Shown: in pieces, positions 9,400-22,485 of the stretch | How the letters are laid out: each line of letters begins with the position of its first letter | Position numbering within the stretch: the first letter of the stretch is position 1 | Origin: Adineta vaga | Taxonomy: Eukaryota; Rotifera | DNA: 64,000 nucleotides | Assembly: GCA_021613535.1 (NCBI GenBank) | Contig: CP075495.1 | Location: 1,984,001-2,048,000 of the forward strand | Direction: 5' to 3' | Notes under the pieces: generated by a model | What the model was told of the DNA's origin: nothing | Seen by the model: only the letters and a program-made list of their open reading frames with translations | Database searches by the model: none | Position numbers and translations under genes: made by a program

Positions 9400-12300
9400 A
9401 TGGACGATTCTGAAGAGCTTTCTTCTCATCGTCATCCACCACATCTTCGTGGAAAAGCTATCGGTTTATGGTATGCACAACGGCAACGTTCCAAAACTTC
9501 TACTGAAACATCATCACGGCCTATTCGTTCAGCTCAACCTCTAGCGACGATTGAATTATCTGCGACAGAAATTCAACGTGTCACGAACGTTCGACAATTG
9601 TTTCATGAATCATCACATAAACAAATCACAGAATCATTATTGGATATTGATGATGCCGAACATACAGTTCAATTTGATAAATTACATAGTTCATTTCAAT
9701 ATTTCGAACCACTTGTACGTACTCCTGACATTGATCAAAGTTTACTTGATGATCTACGAAAAAAACAACGTTCATCTTTATATGAAAAATTGAATACCAA
9801 ACGATCTGGTTTACCAATTAGTAATTATCGACAAACTATTCTTGATACAACTGAACAAAATCAAATTTTTATTCTTGTTGGTGAAACTGGTTCAGGTATA
9901 TTAGTTTTTCTTTTTCAAATAACAATTTCATATAGAATTTTATTCCTATAGGAAAAACAACTCAAACAGCTCAATTTATTCTTGATGATCAAATTCTCAA
10001 AAGTCAAGGTAGTCAATGTCGAATCTTATGTTCACAACCGCGTCGAATTAGTGGTGAGTTATTTATACTCTTTTTTTTCTTTCTCTAAAACATTCACTGA
10101 TTAATCTTCTAGCAACATCGGTCGCTGAACGTGTAGCACAAGAACGTGGTGAAACACGTACCGGTGATTCTGTTGGTTATCATATTCGTCTTTCAGCACA
10201 ATTTCCACGTAAAAATGGTTCAATTCTCTTTTGTACAACTGGAATGTTATTGAAATATATTGAAAAATATACGAATTTCGAACATTTTTCTCATTTAATA
10301 TTAGATGAAATTCATGAGAGAAATATTGAAATGGATTTTTTACTTATTTTCATTAAACGTCTATTAAAAATTCGTCAAGATCTTAAAGTAATATTAATGA
10401 GGTGAGTATTTCTTCATGAAAACAAAACAGATTGTTTTTTTTATTTTTATTTTCATTTGAATACGATATTTTTCATTCTAGTGCATCGATTCAAGCTGAA
10501 AAATTTAGTTTTTACTTTAATAATTGTCCAATTTTACATATACCTGGAAATATTTATCCAATAAAAGAATATTTTCTTGAAGATTATATAACAAAATTAA
10601 AATATCCCTATGACAATGTCAATTTACATCGACGATCAAAGAAAGATGTTGATCAAACAAAATTCAATGAATATATCAATGAATTAGAATTTGACTTAGC
10701 TGCACAGAAAAAATCAATTGAAGTTTGGAAAAAAATTCAAGCAATTGGAACAGATTTTGGTTTAGAAATTAACTGTGATTTAGTTGTTAGTGTTATTGAA
10801 TTGATCTGTCGAATCTCTTCACAAGGTACGACGAATACAAGTCTAAAAAAATCTGACTTCCTTCTGTTCCAGAGGCTGAGAGAGAGTTGAGCGTTACTTA
10901 TTATATCATATAAAATATTTCTATTTCAGGTACTATTCTCGTATTTCTTCCTGGTTGGGCTGATATTGTTAAATGTACACAATTACTTCGTCAACGAACA
11001 TTACTAGCATCTTATTTACATATTCTACCATTACATAGTTTATTACCAATTCATAATCAACATGAAATATTTGATCCACCACCTCATCCAACCATACGAA
11101 AGGTGATTTTATCGACATCCATTGCTGAAACATCTATTACAATAGATGATGTGATCTATGTTATTGATACTGGACGAACAAAAGCAAGTGATTATGATTT
11201 AGAAACTCAGGGCAAATGTCTTCTACCAACGAATGTTTCACGAGCAAATCTTCTTCAACGAAAAGGTTTGAAAAAAATAGTTGTCTAAATTTTCTACCAA
11301 ATTCTTTCTTTTCATAGGACGAGCAGGTCGAACACAACCCGGTGAATGTTATCGTTTATTTACACGTTGTAATGAACGTCTTTCATTTATTGATTTTCCT
11401 CAATCAGAAATGATCACTTCACGTTTGGATAATATTTATCTTCAAGCCAAATTATTAAACATATTAGATGTTAAAACATTCCTTCAAGATGCACTCGATC
11501 CACCTTCAATTGAAGCTATTGAACATGCAGAAAAATTCCTCTACGATATCGGTGCATTAATATCTGATACAAATGAATTAACACCAATCGGAAAAATACT
11601 TGCACAGTAATAATTCATCGATACAAAAAAAACGATAGAAAATAATTCATACTTTTTTAGTTTACCATTGGCACCTCAAATAGGAAAATTGTTAATACTT
11701 GGTTATTTATTTTCATGTTTTGATCCAATCTTAACAATTGCATCTGTCTTAAGTTATCGAGATCCGTAAGAAATAATCTTATCTTGACATCTCTAAGTGA
11801 CAAAAATTCTATTCTAGTTTCGTTACTCCAATCGATAAAACACATGAAATCAATGAAGTACGTCGTCGTTTTGCTGCAAATACAATGTCAGATCATTTGA
11901 TGATCTTGAATGTATATCAACAATGGAAGAATCAACGAAATTATCGTGATAAAAATCAATTTTGTTACGAAAATTTTCTTAATTCAAATCATATGAAAAT
12001 GATTGATAAAGTTCGAAATCAATTGCGACATTTAATACAAGATTATTTTGCTTCATATACCGGTAAATTAGATTTAATTAACAAAACTTTTCGAATAAAT
12101 TCTTCTTGAATAGGTGATGCCAATCGAAATCAATATAATCATCATTTAATATGTGCTTTAATGTGTGCTGGACTTTATCCAAATATTGCACGTATTCGTT
12201 TATCAGCTGATAAATCATCGAAACGACCATGTTTATTAGAAACTAAATTTGAAAAACGAATTCTAATTCATCCAAGATCAATCAATTCGAAATTGAGAGT

Positions 12301-12802
12301 AAATTATCTTCATAGAACATATTTTGCTCAAAAATGAATCAATATTTCGATTGATTTTTAGGATAATGACATTCGTCATTCATCTATTCAATCGACATTA
12401 ATTGTCTATCATGAGAAAATTCGTACTTCAAGTATATTTATTCATGATATAAGTTTTATTTCTCCATATAGTTTACTATTCTTTGGTAAAACTCAACGAT
12501 CAACAGAAAATTCGACAACAAAATCAACTAATACTCTTCTTGTTGATAATTGGATTGGAATAAATATTGATGATCATACAAAGAATTTAATTTATGAATT
12601 AAAAGATAAATTTAATTATTTAGTAGAAAAAAAAGCAATGAAAAAGAATCTTTTTCTCGATAATGAACAAGAATTAATCGAAACTATCATACATTTTATT
12701 ACTAAACAAGATCAAAATTTAGTAATACAAAATAAATTAATCGATGATTATACAAAAAAATCACTTGTTTATGAAGATTGGGATGATGAAATTAAAGAAT
12801 AA
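9400..12802 (+). CDS. DHX36: DEAH/RHA helicase DHX36, G-quadruplex resolvase, 10 exons
   Basis: Predicted 943-residue ATP-dependent helicase that unwinds DNA and RNA G-quadruplexes. Exons: 9400-9895, 9952-10053, 10113-10401, 10482-10825, 10930-11265, 11318-11606, 11661-11765, 11818-12062, 12114-12298, 12362-12802. Near the N-terminus [18 protein letters not shown] matches the DHX36-specific motif that stacks on quadruplexes. Helicase motifs follow in order: GETGSGKTTQ (I), DEIH (II), LMSAS (III, usually SAT), [14 protein letters not shown] (V) and [13 protein letters not shown] (VI). The C-terminal winged-helix and OB-fold regions are present. The start codon lies three bases after a TTTTCAG acceptor-like sequence. 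A dead copy of its N-terminus lies at 6906-7113. Confidence 0.95.
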
Positions 12803-12886
12803 TTTCAACATTGAAATTTTCTTGTTTTGTTTTTTAGATAAATATTTTTTTTCTTTTTTTATATTCTTTTCCATTCGGACAATGTA
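12803..12886 (+). promoter_or_regulatory. Short spacer with acceptor site between DHX36 and membralin
   Basis: Only 84 bases separate the DHX36 stop from the membralin ATG. They contain a strong pyrimidine tract ending in AG at 12836-12837, which looks like a 3' splice site with no matching donor in the spacer. This fits a two-gene transcription unit resolved by spliced-leader trans-splicing; a very compact independent promoter is the alternative. Confidence 0.5.
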
Positions 12887-14849
<1,963 letters not shown>

Positions 14850-15080
14850 ATTCTCGGCGATTTTTATCAATGTACATGAGTAACAAATGTCTTTTTCTCG
14901 TCTATGTAGTGATACCATTTGTTGTCTATCTATAAGAATGAGTGTATTGATAAATATAATCTCATACACATTTGCATTTTCAATTATGAAATATGATAAG
15001 AAGTGTGAGAGAGTGTATTTGATTATATTTGGAAAATATTTCTCTATCGATATAGAAATAAAATAGACAAAATAAAGAAA

Positions 15081-16769
15081 TTAACGATGTCTACGAATTT
15101 TTTTCATTAGTTGTCGAAGATTTGTTCGAAAAGCGATTCCACTAAAAGAATAGAGAAAAAAATTGATTGAATATGATGCATAAGCTAATAATTGCGTGAA
15201 TAAAATTGCAGTATAGAGTACATGTATTGCTAATTGATCATTATTTGTTATTGTTGTTTCTGTTTGAGAAAGTAATATTATCGTCTGATTAGAAGTGATA
15301 TTATGAATAATATGTTCATTTGGTAATGAACTGTTAAGATTGATGTAAATTTTAAGTGTAAGAATAAATAAATGTCCAGGAGCATTAAGTAGAAGAAAAC
15401 AAGATGAAACAAGAATAAGCATTCGTGTAACACGTAATGATTGAGATGATCTTGTCGATAATTTACTGATTGATTCATTTCGATTTGATTGTTTTGATGT
15501 TCGAGTTGAAAATGAATCGAGAGATATTTGTCTTCGTGCATAGAAATTCTTTTTAAACAATACGTCTGATCGTGATCGATTTGGTAATGATGATGATGTT
15601 TCGGAATTCGCACGTTTTAAAGACTAAGAATGAAAATCATCATAGATGAATCCTACTTCAAAAAACAAACAAACAAACTCACCGATAGTCGATCAGAATC
15701 ATTAGATGGTTTCATTTCAAAATGTTCATTTCCATCGATTTGACTAAATGCTGTCGTTAGAACTGTTCCTGTATTCGTTTCTGTTTCATAAATATCATCA
15801 AGATTCGATGATTTTTTCTTCGAAAAGAATGTTCGTTGAAAACTAACTGGTATATATGAATGTTTTCGTATGTAATTAACAATCATAATATTAAAGATTA
15901 AAATTAAGATAAATGGAATAACAAATGATATTAAAGCATCGGCTAAAAACCAATTAAGATCTAATTCTTCATGACAATCTTCATAACGATTATAATATGA
16001 AAGATGAAAACAAAAAATCGAACTTAAAATGAAAATAACTAGAAGAGAAACGATAGGTGATGAACGACGACGAACAGCAGCTTCGAATGGACAACGAATT
16101 GCATAATAACGTTGAATAGTAAATGAAACTGTATAATATGCAGATAAAACTTCAGCAAGATGGCTTAAAAATGATATAGTCAAACAAATACGATCCGATT
16201 TGCCTTTGAAGATATCATGTATTCCACGAATTAATAAGACAGTATTGAAAAGAAGGTCACTCAATGCTAAAAACAAAAAGCTATAAGAAATATTTTTAGA
16301 AAGAAAAAAAAATATATTTGACGCCTTCATTCTCATTTGAATTTAATTAATTTCCAAAGCTTACGGAATAATCTATCTAATTTACGATGTTAGTTATTTT
16401 TCCGTATAAAGACAAAATGTTCAATGACTCGAATCAAGTCTTCTAATGTCTCAAAAACAAGAACATACTAAGAGATCGAAGTATGACTATACAACATCTA
16501 TATTAATGTAGAAATTAATCTCAATTGTACATACCTAAGGCAATTAATGTCCATTTATTCTTTAGATTTTTTGTTACATTATTTTTCAATAAAAGTATCA
16601 CAGTTAATGTATTTGTAATCAGACCAATAAAAGATATAAAAAATAAATATGGAAAAGTAATTTTGACAAGAAGACGATGAATTCTTCGAAATTGATAATA
16701 ATATGGAGCGTATTCTTCTAATGATACCAGTGTTGTTATAAGGGTTGATGTATTGTTTAGGTTTGTCAT
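15081..16769 (-). CDS. Rhodopsin-family GPCR, peptide-receptor-like, 3 exons
   Basis: A 454-residue seven-transmembrane receptor, exons 16769-16535, 16266-15680 and 15623-15081. An extracellular N-terminus with NxS/T sites precedes TM1 (FISFIGLITNTLTVILLL, with the TM1 Asn). TM2 has ALSDLLF. The end of TM3 reads FTIQRYYAIRCPF, so QRY replaces the usual DRY. The third intracellular loop is long, basic and Ser-rich. TM6 lacks the CWxP motif and reads FLLLNAPGHL; TM7 ends SINFFLYSFSG in place of NPxxY. This set is seen in invertebrate FMRFamide- and myosuppressin-type receptors and their rotifer relatives. The ligand is unknown. Confidence 0.85.
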
Positions 16770-19166
16770 TTGTTACTAATGGAAGGGTAATTATCTTCGA
16801 CCAGAGATTGTCTTACGAACTATAAGCGACTAATTGACTTAAGATGTTTTTTCTTTTGAGTCTTTGTCGAGAATGAATAGCGAGATTTGGTTTTCTTGTT
16901 CTATAAAGAATGAAAAAAGAATATATATATATATATAGTGAGAGAAGACAAATAAACTTGTTGATTCTTAGAACTGACTATAAGAGATGTCTGAGAACAT
17001 ATTTAATGTATATTGAAAAAGACATTCTCTTCTGAAAAATATGTTTTGATAGATCACGACTATTTTGATAAAGATTCGGAAATGAAATAAATGAAAAAAA
17101 GATTTACACATGTTCTGCTTATACGTATTTAATATATAATGAACTCCTTCGGTCATACAGAATAATTTAATATTAGAAAATTTCTTAATAAAAAAAAAAG
17201 CAAAAATAGATTCTAAGTACAAATTCACAAACGTTCGATATATAACGTATGTTTTCTATTTGCTAGACAACACTTATCTGTATATGTTACATGATCTCAT
17301 CTAGAAACTTTAGAAAAGCTATGTACTATGAATTTACAGGATATCGTATGATGTAAGATATGAAACTTCTGTTATCAGACATAATCGAATACAAATGAGT
17401 TTGATGTTTTTTCTCGAAATTATTAATAAGAGTTACAGTTCAACGGAATGATTATAGAGAGAGAAAGGTTTTTCTTCTTATTCTATGAATATTTACATAT
17501 ATTTTCAAGTGTTAGGAATGAAAGAATCGGAAATAATAGTGATGCATATGGAATATAAAAACTAATAGAAAGTTCAAGTTACACTTGCAAAAAAACATCA
17601 TTTTACATAAGACTTGTCAATGGTAGACATAATCAAGAAAAGAAAGTTATAGTATATGAGAATGTACTTATTCTACTTAATCATTAGAATAGTTTCAAGG
17701 GTTGAAACTATCGATTTGCAATGAATGAGTGTAATAAAGAAAAAATGTTTGTATATTCGAAGTTTGGTTTAAAATAATAAATTTTCTCTACAATGATTAT
17801 TTGTCCATTTAAATAATGAAAAAGTAAATAAGAATAATTGAAGTACATTTGCGACGGATGGTTCTACTAATCAATCTTGTAATTAAAAAAGTTCATATCT
17901 CGACAAAAAAACGAATGACTTATTTATTATCTATGAAGAATTTATGTCCAATGATATTCTTCATTCTGTCAGATTATTTCTTTATTAAAAAAAGAAACAA
18001 GAATCCATTTTCGAGAGAAGTAAGAAGATTTTCTTTTCTTATTGCTCTCTCTCTCTTTCTCTCATAAACCCTTGAATATTATTGCTCACAGCATCTAAAA
18101 ATGATGTGAAATCATAATTAGATTTCTTTTTTTTTAAAAAAAGAAGAATGTCACTAATTTCATTGATTTATTCTTTTCATACAATGAGTTAATATTATTC
18201 AACAACTATATCGTTTAAAAAATAGGTCAATGACATTTGAAATTCATTACCTGAAGTAAAGAATATTACTAATTAAAAATGTGAATATACAACGTTGGTT
18301 TCTATTTGAATCCATAGTTTATATCGATAGACATGATCATTTTGATATTTTTTTTTACCCTAGATACAAAAAAAGGACACAATCAACTTAGGAAACATAC
18401 TCCTGGTTTGAAATTAAAAAGAAATAATGAGATGAATTCATTCATTCATAAAAGAAAAGAAATTGTGTGCTTGAAATAGAAATAGCAACTGTCAAGAGAA
18501 TAATTCATAATCACATGTACTTCTATAATATGAAGAGAGGCGAGACAAGAAAACAACTGACATTGACAATTATTTTCTTTGAAGATAAAATACAAAAAAA
18601 GAAACTAGACAATATTCTCATTCAATCAGTTCTTCAGTTGATCAACATAATTATTTGTTTTCGGTCCGATGAAAAAAAATAATATATTAAGAAATCTTCT
18701 TTTGACTTCTTTGGAAATACATTAAATGATTAATGAATATCTGTCTTTTACTATATGAAACTATCAGAACACAATTTATTTACTCAATACATCTTGTCAT
18801 ACAATGATTTATATACGTTAAGAGAATTCTAATACAAAAGAAACTAATCATTTTTTTGTTATGACCGTAATATGACCATATAGAACAATTCATAAAAACT
18901 ACTCCAAATATCAATTGATGTGTGTCTACATCTATTGATAATACATTTAAGATTGGTTGTTGAAATTGACCATTGTAATGTTGAGTTGATTGTTTTTCCT
19001 TCCTTATGAATGGCTCATTTGAACAGAAATTCTTACGTCATTTATTTCTTTAGAGTTTGAGATTTCATAATTAAGTGTACTTACTAAATATTCATATTTA
19101 AATAGGTACGTATTTGACACTTTACGTCTTACATATAGGACAACTCGTTACAACAAAAGTAATTCA
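16770..19166. other. 2.4 kb gene-poor stretch
   Basis: AT-rich sequence between the divergently placed GPCR and eIF1A genes. Reading frames are short and of low complexity. A short AT run lies at 16922-16938. I see no tRNA, transposase or conserved domain. Confidence 0.6.
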
Positions 19167-19928
19167 ATGCCGAAAAATAAAGGAAAAGGTGGCAAAAATC
19201 GTCGTCGTGGTAAAAATGAAAATGACGATGTTAAACGTGAATTAATTCTTAAAGATCAAGGTCAATCTTATGCTCAAGTGACACGTATTTTGGGCAATGG
19301 ACATTTAGAAGCCTTCTGTTTCGATACAGCTGGTGGAAAAAAACGTCTATGTCATATTCGTGGAAAATTACGAAAAAAACAATGGATTAATCAAGGAGAT
19401 GTTATTCTCGTAGGATTACGTGACTATCAAGATGACAAAGCTGATGTTATTATGAGATATCTTGGTAAGATAAGAAAGAAAAAAAAACAAATCGAACGTA
19501 AGAAATAATTGAATATTGTTCTCTTTCTAGCTGATGAAGCTCGTGAGTTAAAACGCATGCGTGAAATTCCCGATAATATTAATATCGCTGAATCAACGAC
19601 AAATAATACAGATGGATTAGATGATGTTATTTTCGATGAACGTTATAATGACGTTGATTCTGGTGATGATGATGATGGTTTACCACGAAATTTGAATGGT
19701 CGTGGTGCTGGTAATAATGAAAGTTTATCGGAAGAAGAATCCAATGATGAAGATGAAGATGGAGAAGATTATTATAATCCAAATCGAATGCCAAAAAAGA
19801 CTGGAAATCTAAATGCACACAATTTAATAGGTACGAAGAAAGACTCATACAAAGGTGCACGAAATGATCGACGACAAGCGATGTCAGGATCAGAATCCGA
19901 AGGACATGATGATCTGGCACATATCTAA
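19167..19928 (+). CDS. EIF1A: Translation initiation factor eIF1A, 2 exons
   Basis: Predicted 231-residue factor that helps place the initiator tRNA complex and scan for start codons on the 40S subunit. Exons 19167-19464 and 19531-19928. The basic N-terminal tail [19 protein letters not shown] is nearly invariant in eukaryotes. The OB fold follows ([29 protein letters not shown]), then the ADEARELK helix. The tail is unusual: about 110 residues after that helix, rich in Asp, Glu, Asn and Ser, compared with about 45 in human eIF1A. It keeps an acidic core ([20 protein letters not shown]) but the extreme end, HDDLAHI, differs from the common DIDDI ending. Confidence 0.95.
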
Positions 19929-20969
19929 TAGGTTAAATTGTGTATTGAGAGAATAGACGACTATTCAAATCTTTCTTTTTTTTCGATCTTCAATTTTTCT
20001 TTTTCCTCAACTATCGATAAATCACACTTCACATTTTATCAATAAATCGGCAAATAATCAAAAATATCAATCTGTATTTAAACGAATCCTCGTCTTTATA
20101 TATATATATATATATATCTAGCAGTAATGCAATTATTATTCGAAATGAGCAAATGTTTTGAAGTTTTATTAACGGAAACGAAAGTTATAACAAATACCGA
20201 AGGAATCGTTTGTTCGCGAAACTAATGTTTAAATCTTTATAAAGTGCCGTTTCGCGACTTTTCATACTGACGTAATTACTCTATCGAAATCGAATCCTCA
20301 TATGACAAGTGAATTGATCAGCATGGTAAAATCCAATGATTATAAACATAATCTTTTCCAAGGAAATATGATGAATAGAACTAAAAAAAAATCAATCATC
20401 GATGTTTTTTTTTGTAAAATCATACATAATTTTTTTTTACATTAGTTCCAAATTAAATAAATTATATTATTCACTCGATTAACAAAATAATTTCAAAACA
20501 TACACGTACCCTTCTGGCCTTTCAGTTTCAGTTATTTACTTTTCTTACGTCATGAACGTATTCCAATGATTCGCATTCTTTTCATTACCAATCAGAAGTG
20601 ATACATATATTTTCTACTATATAATATCAAAAGAAATCAATCTCCCTAGAACCATCGCTATATTACATATAACGATATTTTGAGTGTCTATTTTTCACTG
20701 ACTTATTCATATTATCAAGGATTACTTGTTGTTGTTGTTGTTAATTAGTTACTAATGGGCAAAGAATCAAAGTGAAAATAAATACTATCGATTATGATCG
20801 AGAATGTTTCCATCATTTATTCATAGCAAAGGAGACATATGTGACATTCAATACGTTCGATAAGTAATTAGATTAGACAGATGATAAGTGAGATCATTTT
20901 ATCTGTTTATTTGATTTATACATAAAAAAAGAAAAGATACTGACAAGACATCAATGACTAAAACCTAGT
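19929..20969. other. Non-coding stretch between convergent eIF1A and AP-3 sigma genes
   Basis: Contains an AATAAA signal near 20040 suited to eIF1A and a TA run at about 20098-20117. The remainder is AT-rich with no coding or RNA signal that I can support. Confidence 0.6.
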
Positions 20970-21584
20970 TTAAAAACGTAAATTTAGATTAAGATCCGAT
21001 AATTTCATATCTTTGATTTTCTGTGGTAAATTCATTTCTTTAATTGCCGTCATTGCTTTATTTGGTGCAGCAGAAATACCTGCTTCTTGTTTTTCTAATT
21101 TTGTTTGTTCATCAATTCGTGCAACAATTTCATTCATACTCGTTTCTAAAACCATTCCACCAAGACATAATTCTTGAAGAATATAATGAACTTTATCTGC
21201 ATGAAATATCAAATCAAGTTCACAAACATTCTAAAGAAAAACTTATATATTCAAGAAATACAACAAACAAACTATTACCTCGAAACATTTATCAAGTGTT
21301 TCAACGAACACTTGAATTAAATCTAATATTCCCAATTCACTTTCCGAACTATCAACACAAAATATAAAATATAATGTTGCATAATGTCGATAGATCAAAC
21401 GATAATCATTTCCACCAATTAATGATCCACCTTCGAGAAAATTACAAACATTATCATCTCGTTTAGATACCAATTGATAAGTTTCTCGAACAATTTGTTG
21501 TTGAATTTCTTCCGTATAATGTTCATAAAATTTGATTAATCGTGGTTTAGCTGAATTATTAAAGACAAGGATTGCTTTAATCAT
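20970..21584 (-). CDS. AP3S: AP-3 adaptor complex sigma subunit, 2 exons
   Basis: A 188-residue small subunit of the AP-3 clathrin-associated complex, which sorts cargo from endosomes to lysosomes and related organelles. Exons 21584-21279 and 21230-20970. The longin-like fold is nearly identical to vertebrate AP3S1/AP3S2: MIKAILVFNNSAKPRLIKFY, RDDNVCNFLEGGSLIGG, SSESELGILDLIQVFVETL and GGMVLETSMNEIV. The distinction from AP-1 and AP-2 sigma is clear from the length and from SLIGGNDYRLIYRHYA. The ATG lies 12 bases after a TTTTAG acceptor-like site. Confidence 0.95.
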
Positions 21585-21798
21585 ATTTATATTAATCTAA
21601 AAGAAAATCAATAAAAGAAAAAAGAAAAGAAAAAGAATAGACTATATTTTTCCTTTCTTTATTCTTAGTCAGCCTTCAGCGTCAACAAGGTAAACACAAC
21701 AAATATTGAATGATTATTTGTGCAGTCAGGCAGAACATAAATGGCAAATAATATCATAGACATTTGAAGAAGAAAAATCGAAACGTGTAATAAAGAAG

Positions 21799-22336
21799 AT
21801 GGGTGGTAGAGCGGGTAAGAAATTGTCAAATCAACAAGTTCAACGTTTCGTTCAACAAACTCAATTACAACCATATGTTATTCAACAAATTTATGACGCA
21901 TTTATTGATCGAGCAGGAAAAAATGGACGGTTAGAAATGGAAAAAAATGTCCTTTTTGAAATAGAAAAAACAACACATCTTTCTTTAGAATGAATTTGGG
22001 GGAATTTAAACAAGCGTACAATCAAATCAAACCAAATCTTGATCCATATAATATCTATGCAAATGATATGCAAGCAGAACGTATACTTATTTCTCATTAA
22101 GATTTTTCTATGCTTAAATTTTTTCTGTTTATTTTCTAGAAATATTTATGATGTTTGATGCGGATCGAAATGGTAAGTAAGGAAAATAGAAAAGGAAAAT
22201 CATTCCTATAAAATATATTTAGGTGTACTAACATTCGACGAATTCATCAACGCATTTATTCAAATTCAAAGAGGTAATATTATTCGTTCGAAACGTCAAA
22301 ATTATCTGACGAATATTTTCTCTAGGCATGATCTAA
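21799..22336 (+). CDS. Small EF-hand calcium-binding protein, 5 exons
   Basis: A 105-residue protein. Exons: 21799-21929, 21989-22080, 22140-22172, 22223-22273, 22326-22336. Splicing exon 1 after 21929 joins GGACG to AATGAATTTG and gives the first EF-hand loop, RAGKNGRMNLGE, which lacks the first acidic residue. The second loop, DADRNGVLTFDE, is canonical. The N-terminus MGGRAGKKLS could be myristoylated, as in neuronal calcium sensor proteins, though this protein is about half their size. It is divergent from AP3S with 214 bases between starts. Family name uncertain; the calcium-binding call is firm. Confidence 0.75.
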
Positions 22337-22485
22337 ATATCGCGAAATGCTTTCATCCATAACAACACATTCGACTAACATCGCAATTCGATCGTATTCT
22401 ACAAGATGATCTCTTTCAATGCTTTTTTTTTCTTTCCCAATGTTTTTTTCAATATATTTCTTTTCTATAAACAAGACCATAGAGT

